A DNA stretch of 64,000 nucleotides from an uncultured Clostridia bacterium (GTDB lineage: Bacteria; Bacillota; Clostridia; Lachnospirales; Cellulosilyticaceae), in contig CAKZUB010000064.1 in the NCBI GenBank assembly GCA_937921505.1, forward strand, positions 30,542 through 94,541, in the 5' to 3' direction. Each line of letters begins with the position of its first letter. Position 1 is the stretch's first letter. Of the stretch, positions 63,997 to 64,000 are shown piece after piece. The translations under genes were made by a program, and so were the position numbers. The notes below the pieces were generated by a model. That model ran no database searches. It was not told where the DNA came from and was given only the letters and a program-made list of their open reading frames with translations.

Positions 63997-64000
63997 CCTA

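Noticed and set aside
1..64000. CRISPR arrays, tRNA or rRNA genes, insertion sequences
   Set aside because: No regular direct-repeat arrays, cloverleaf-like sequences, rRNA stretches or transposase motifs were seen while reading both strands; small examples could still be missed by eye.

Overview
This window looks like a chromosomal core region of a low-GC, spore-forming Firmicute of the class Clostridia. The gene orders scpA-scpB, lspA-rluD-pyrR-uraA, yggS-sepF-ylmH-divIVA, rbgA-rnhB-ylqG-ylqH, ylxM-ffh-rpsP-khpA-rimM-trmD-rplS and plsX-acpP-rnc-smc-ftsY, together with spoIVA, ylbJ and codY, are Firmicutes signatures. A Na+-pump decarboxylase cluster and AT-rich spacers fit an anaerobe of the Lachnospirales/Cellulosilyticum-Epulopiscium type; this finer placement is inference. 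I saw no rRNA, tRNA, CRISPR array, insertion sequence or complete prophage.

Layout. 1-4.2 kb: a UvrD-type helicase carrying a DnaQ-like exonuclease (minus, cut by the left edge), divergent from a methyltransferase and a YprB-like nuclease. 4.2-7.9 kb: minus operon rpiR-like, aroH, cmk, ispH, cheR. 8-12.9 kb: five-gene biotin/Na+ decarboxylase operon with both a 12S-type and a 5S-type carboxyltransferase. 13-16.8 kb: scpA, scpB, a penicillin-binding carboxypeptidase, a pseudouridine synthase and mnmM. 17-18.5 kb: a second carboxypeptidase flanked by a diverged inverted repeat. 18.5-21.6 kb: xerD, then pyrR-uraA behind a PyrR attenuator. 21.6-28.5 kb: cell division and septum cluster. 28.6-30.6 kb: spoIVA and a 500-base spacer that holds a candidate small RNA on the plus strand. 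30.6-40.6 kb: a twelve-gene run from rbgA to gpsA. 40.7-46 kb: ribosome and SRP operons. 46-54.8 kb: smc, rnc, acpP, plsX, rpmF, yceD, ackA, pta. 55-57.4 kb: plus-strand tmcAL and ylbJ. 57.5-63.8 kb: codY, topA, dprA, comM (plus), nrdR. The last 140 bases hold a terminator and a promoter with repeats for a gene beyond the right edge.

Function. The genes mainly serve ribosome assembly and tRNA modification, protein targeting, chromosome segregation, envelope and spore construction, lipid precursor synthesis, and acetate/ATP metabolism. Nothing here is a clearly new multi-gene system. The best non-routine signals are the candidate small RNA near 30.2 kb, the inverted repeats around the carboxypeptidase, the mixed carboxyltransferase/Na+ pump operon, the helicase-exonuclease fusion, a 36-base perfect palindrome before rimM, a palindrome inside the acpP promoter, and the repeat-bearing promoter at the right edge. 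Several starts were moved inward to better ribosome binding sites, and rpmF (58 codons) was found by reading the gap between plsX and yceD.
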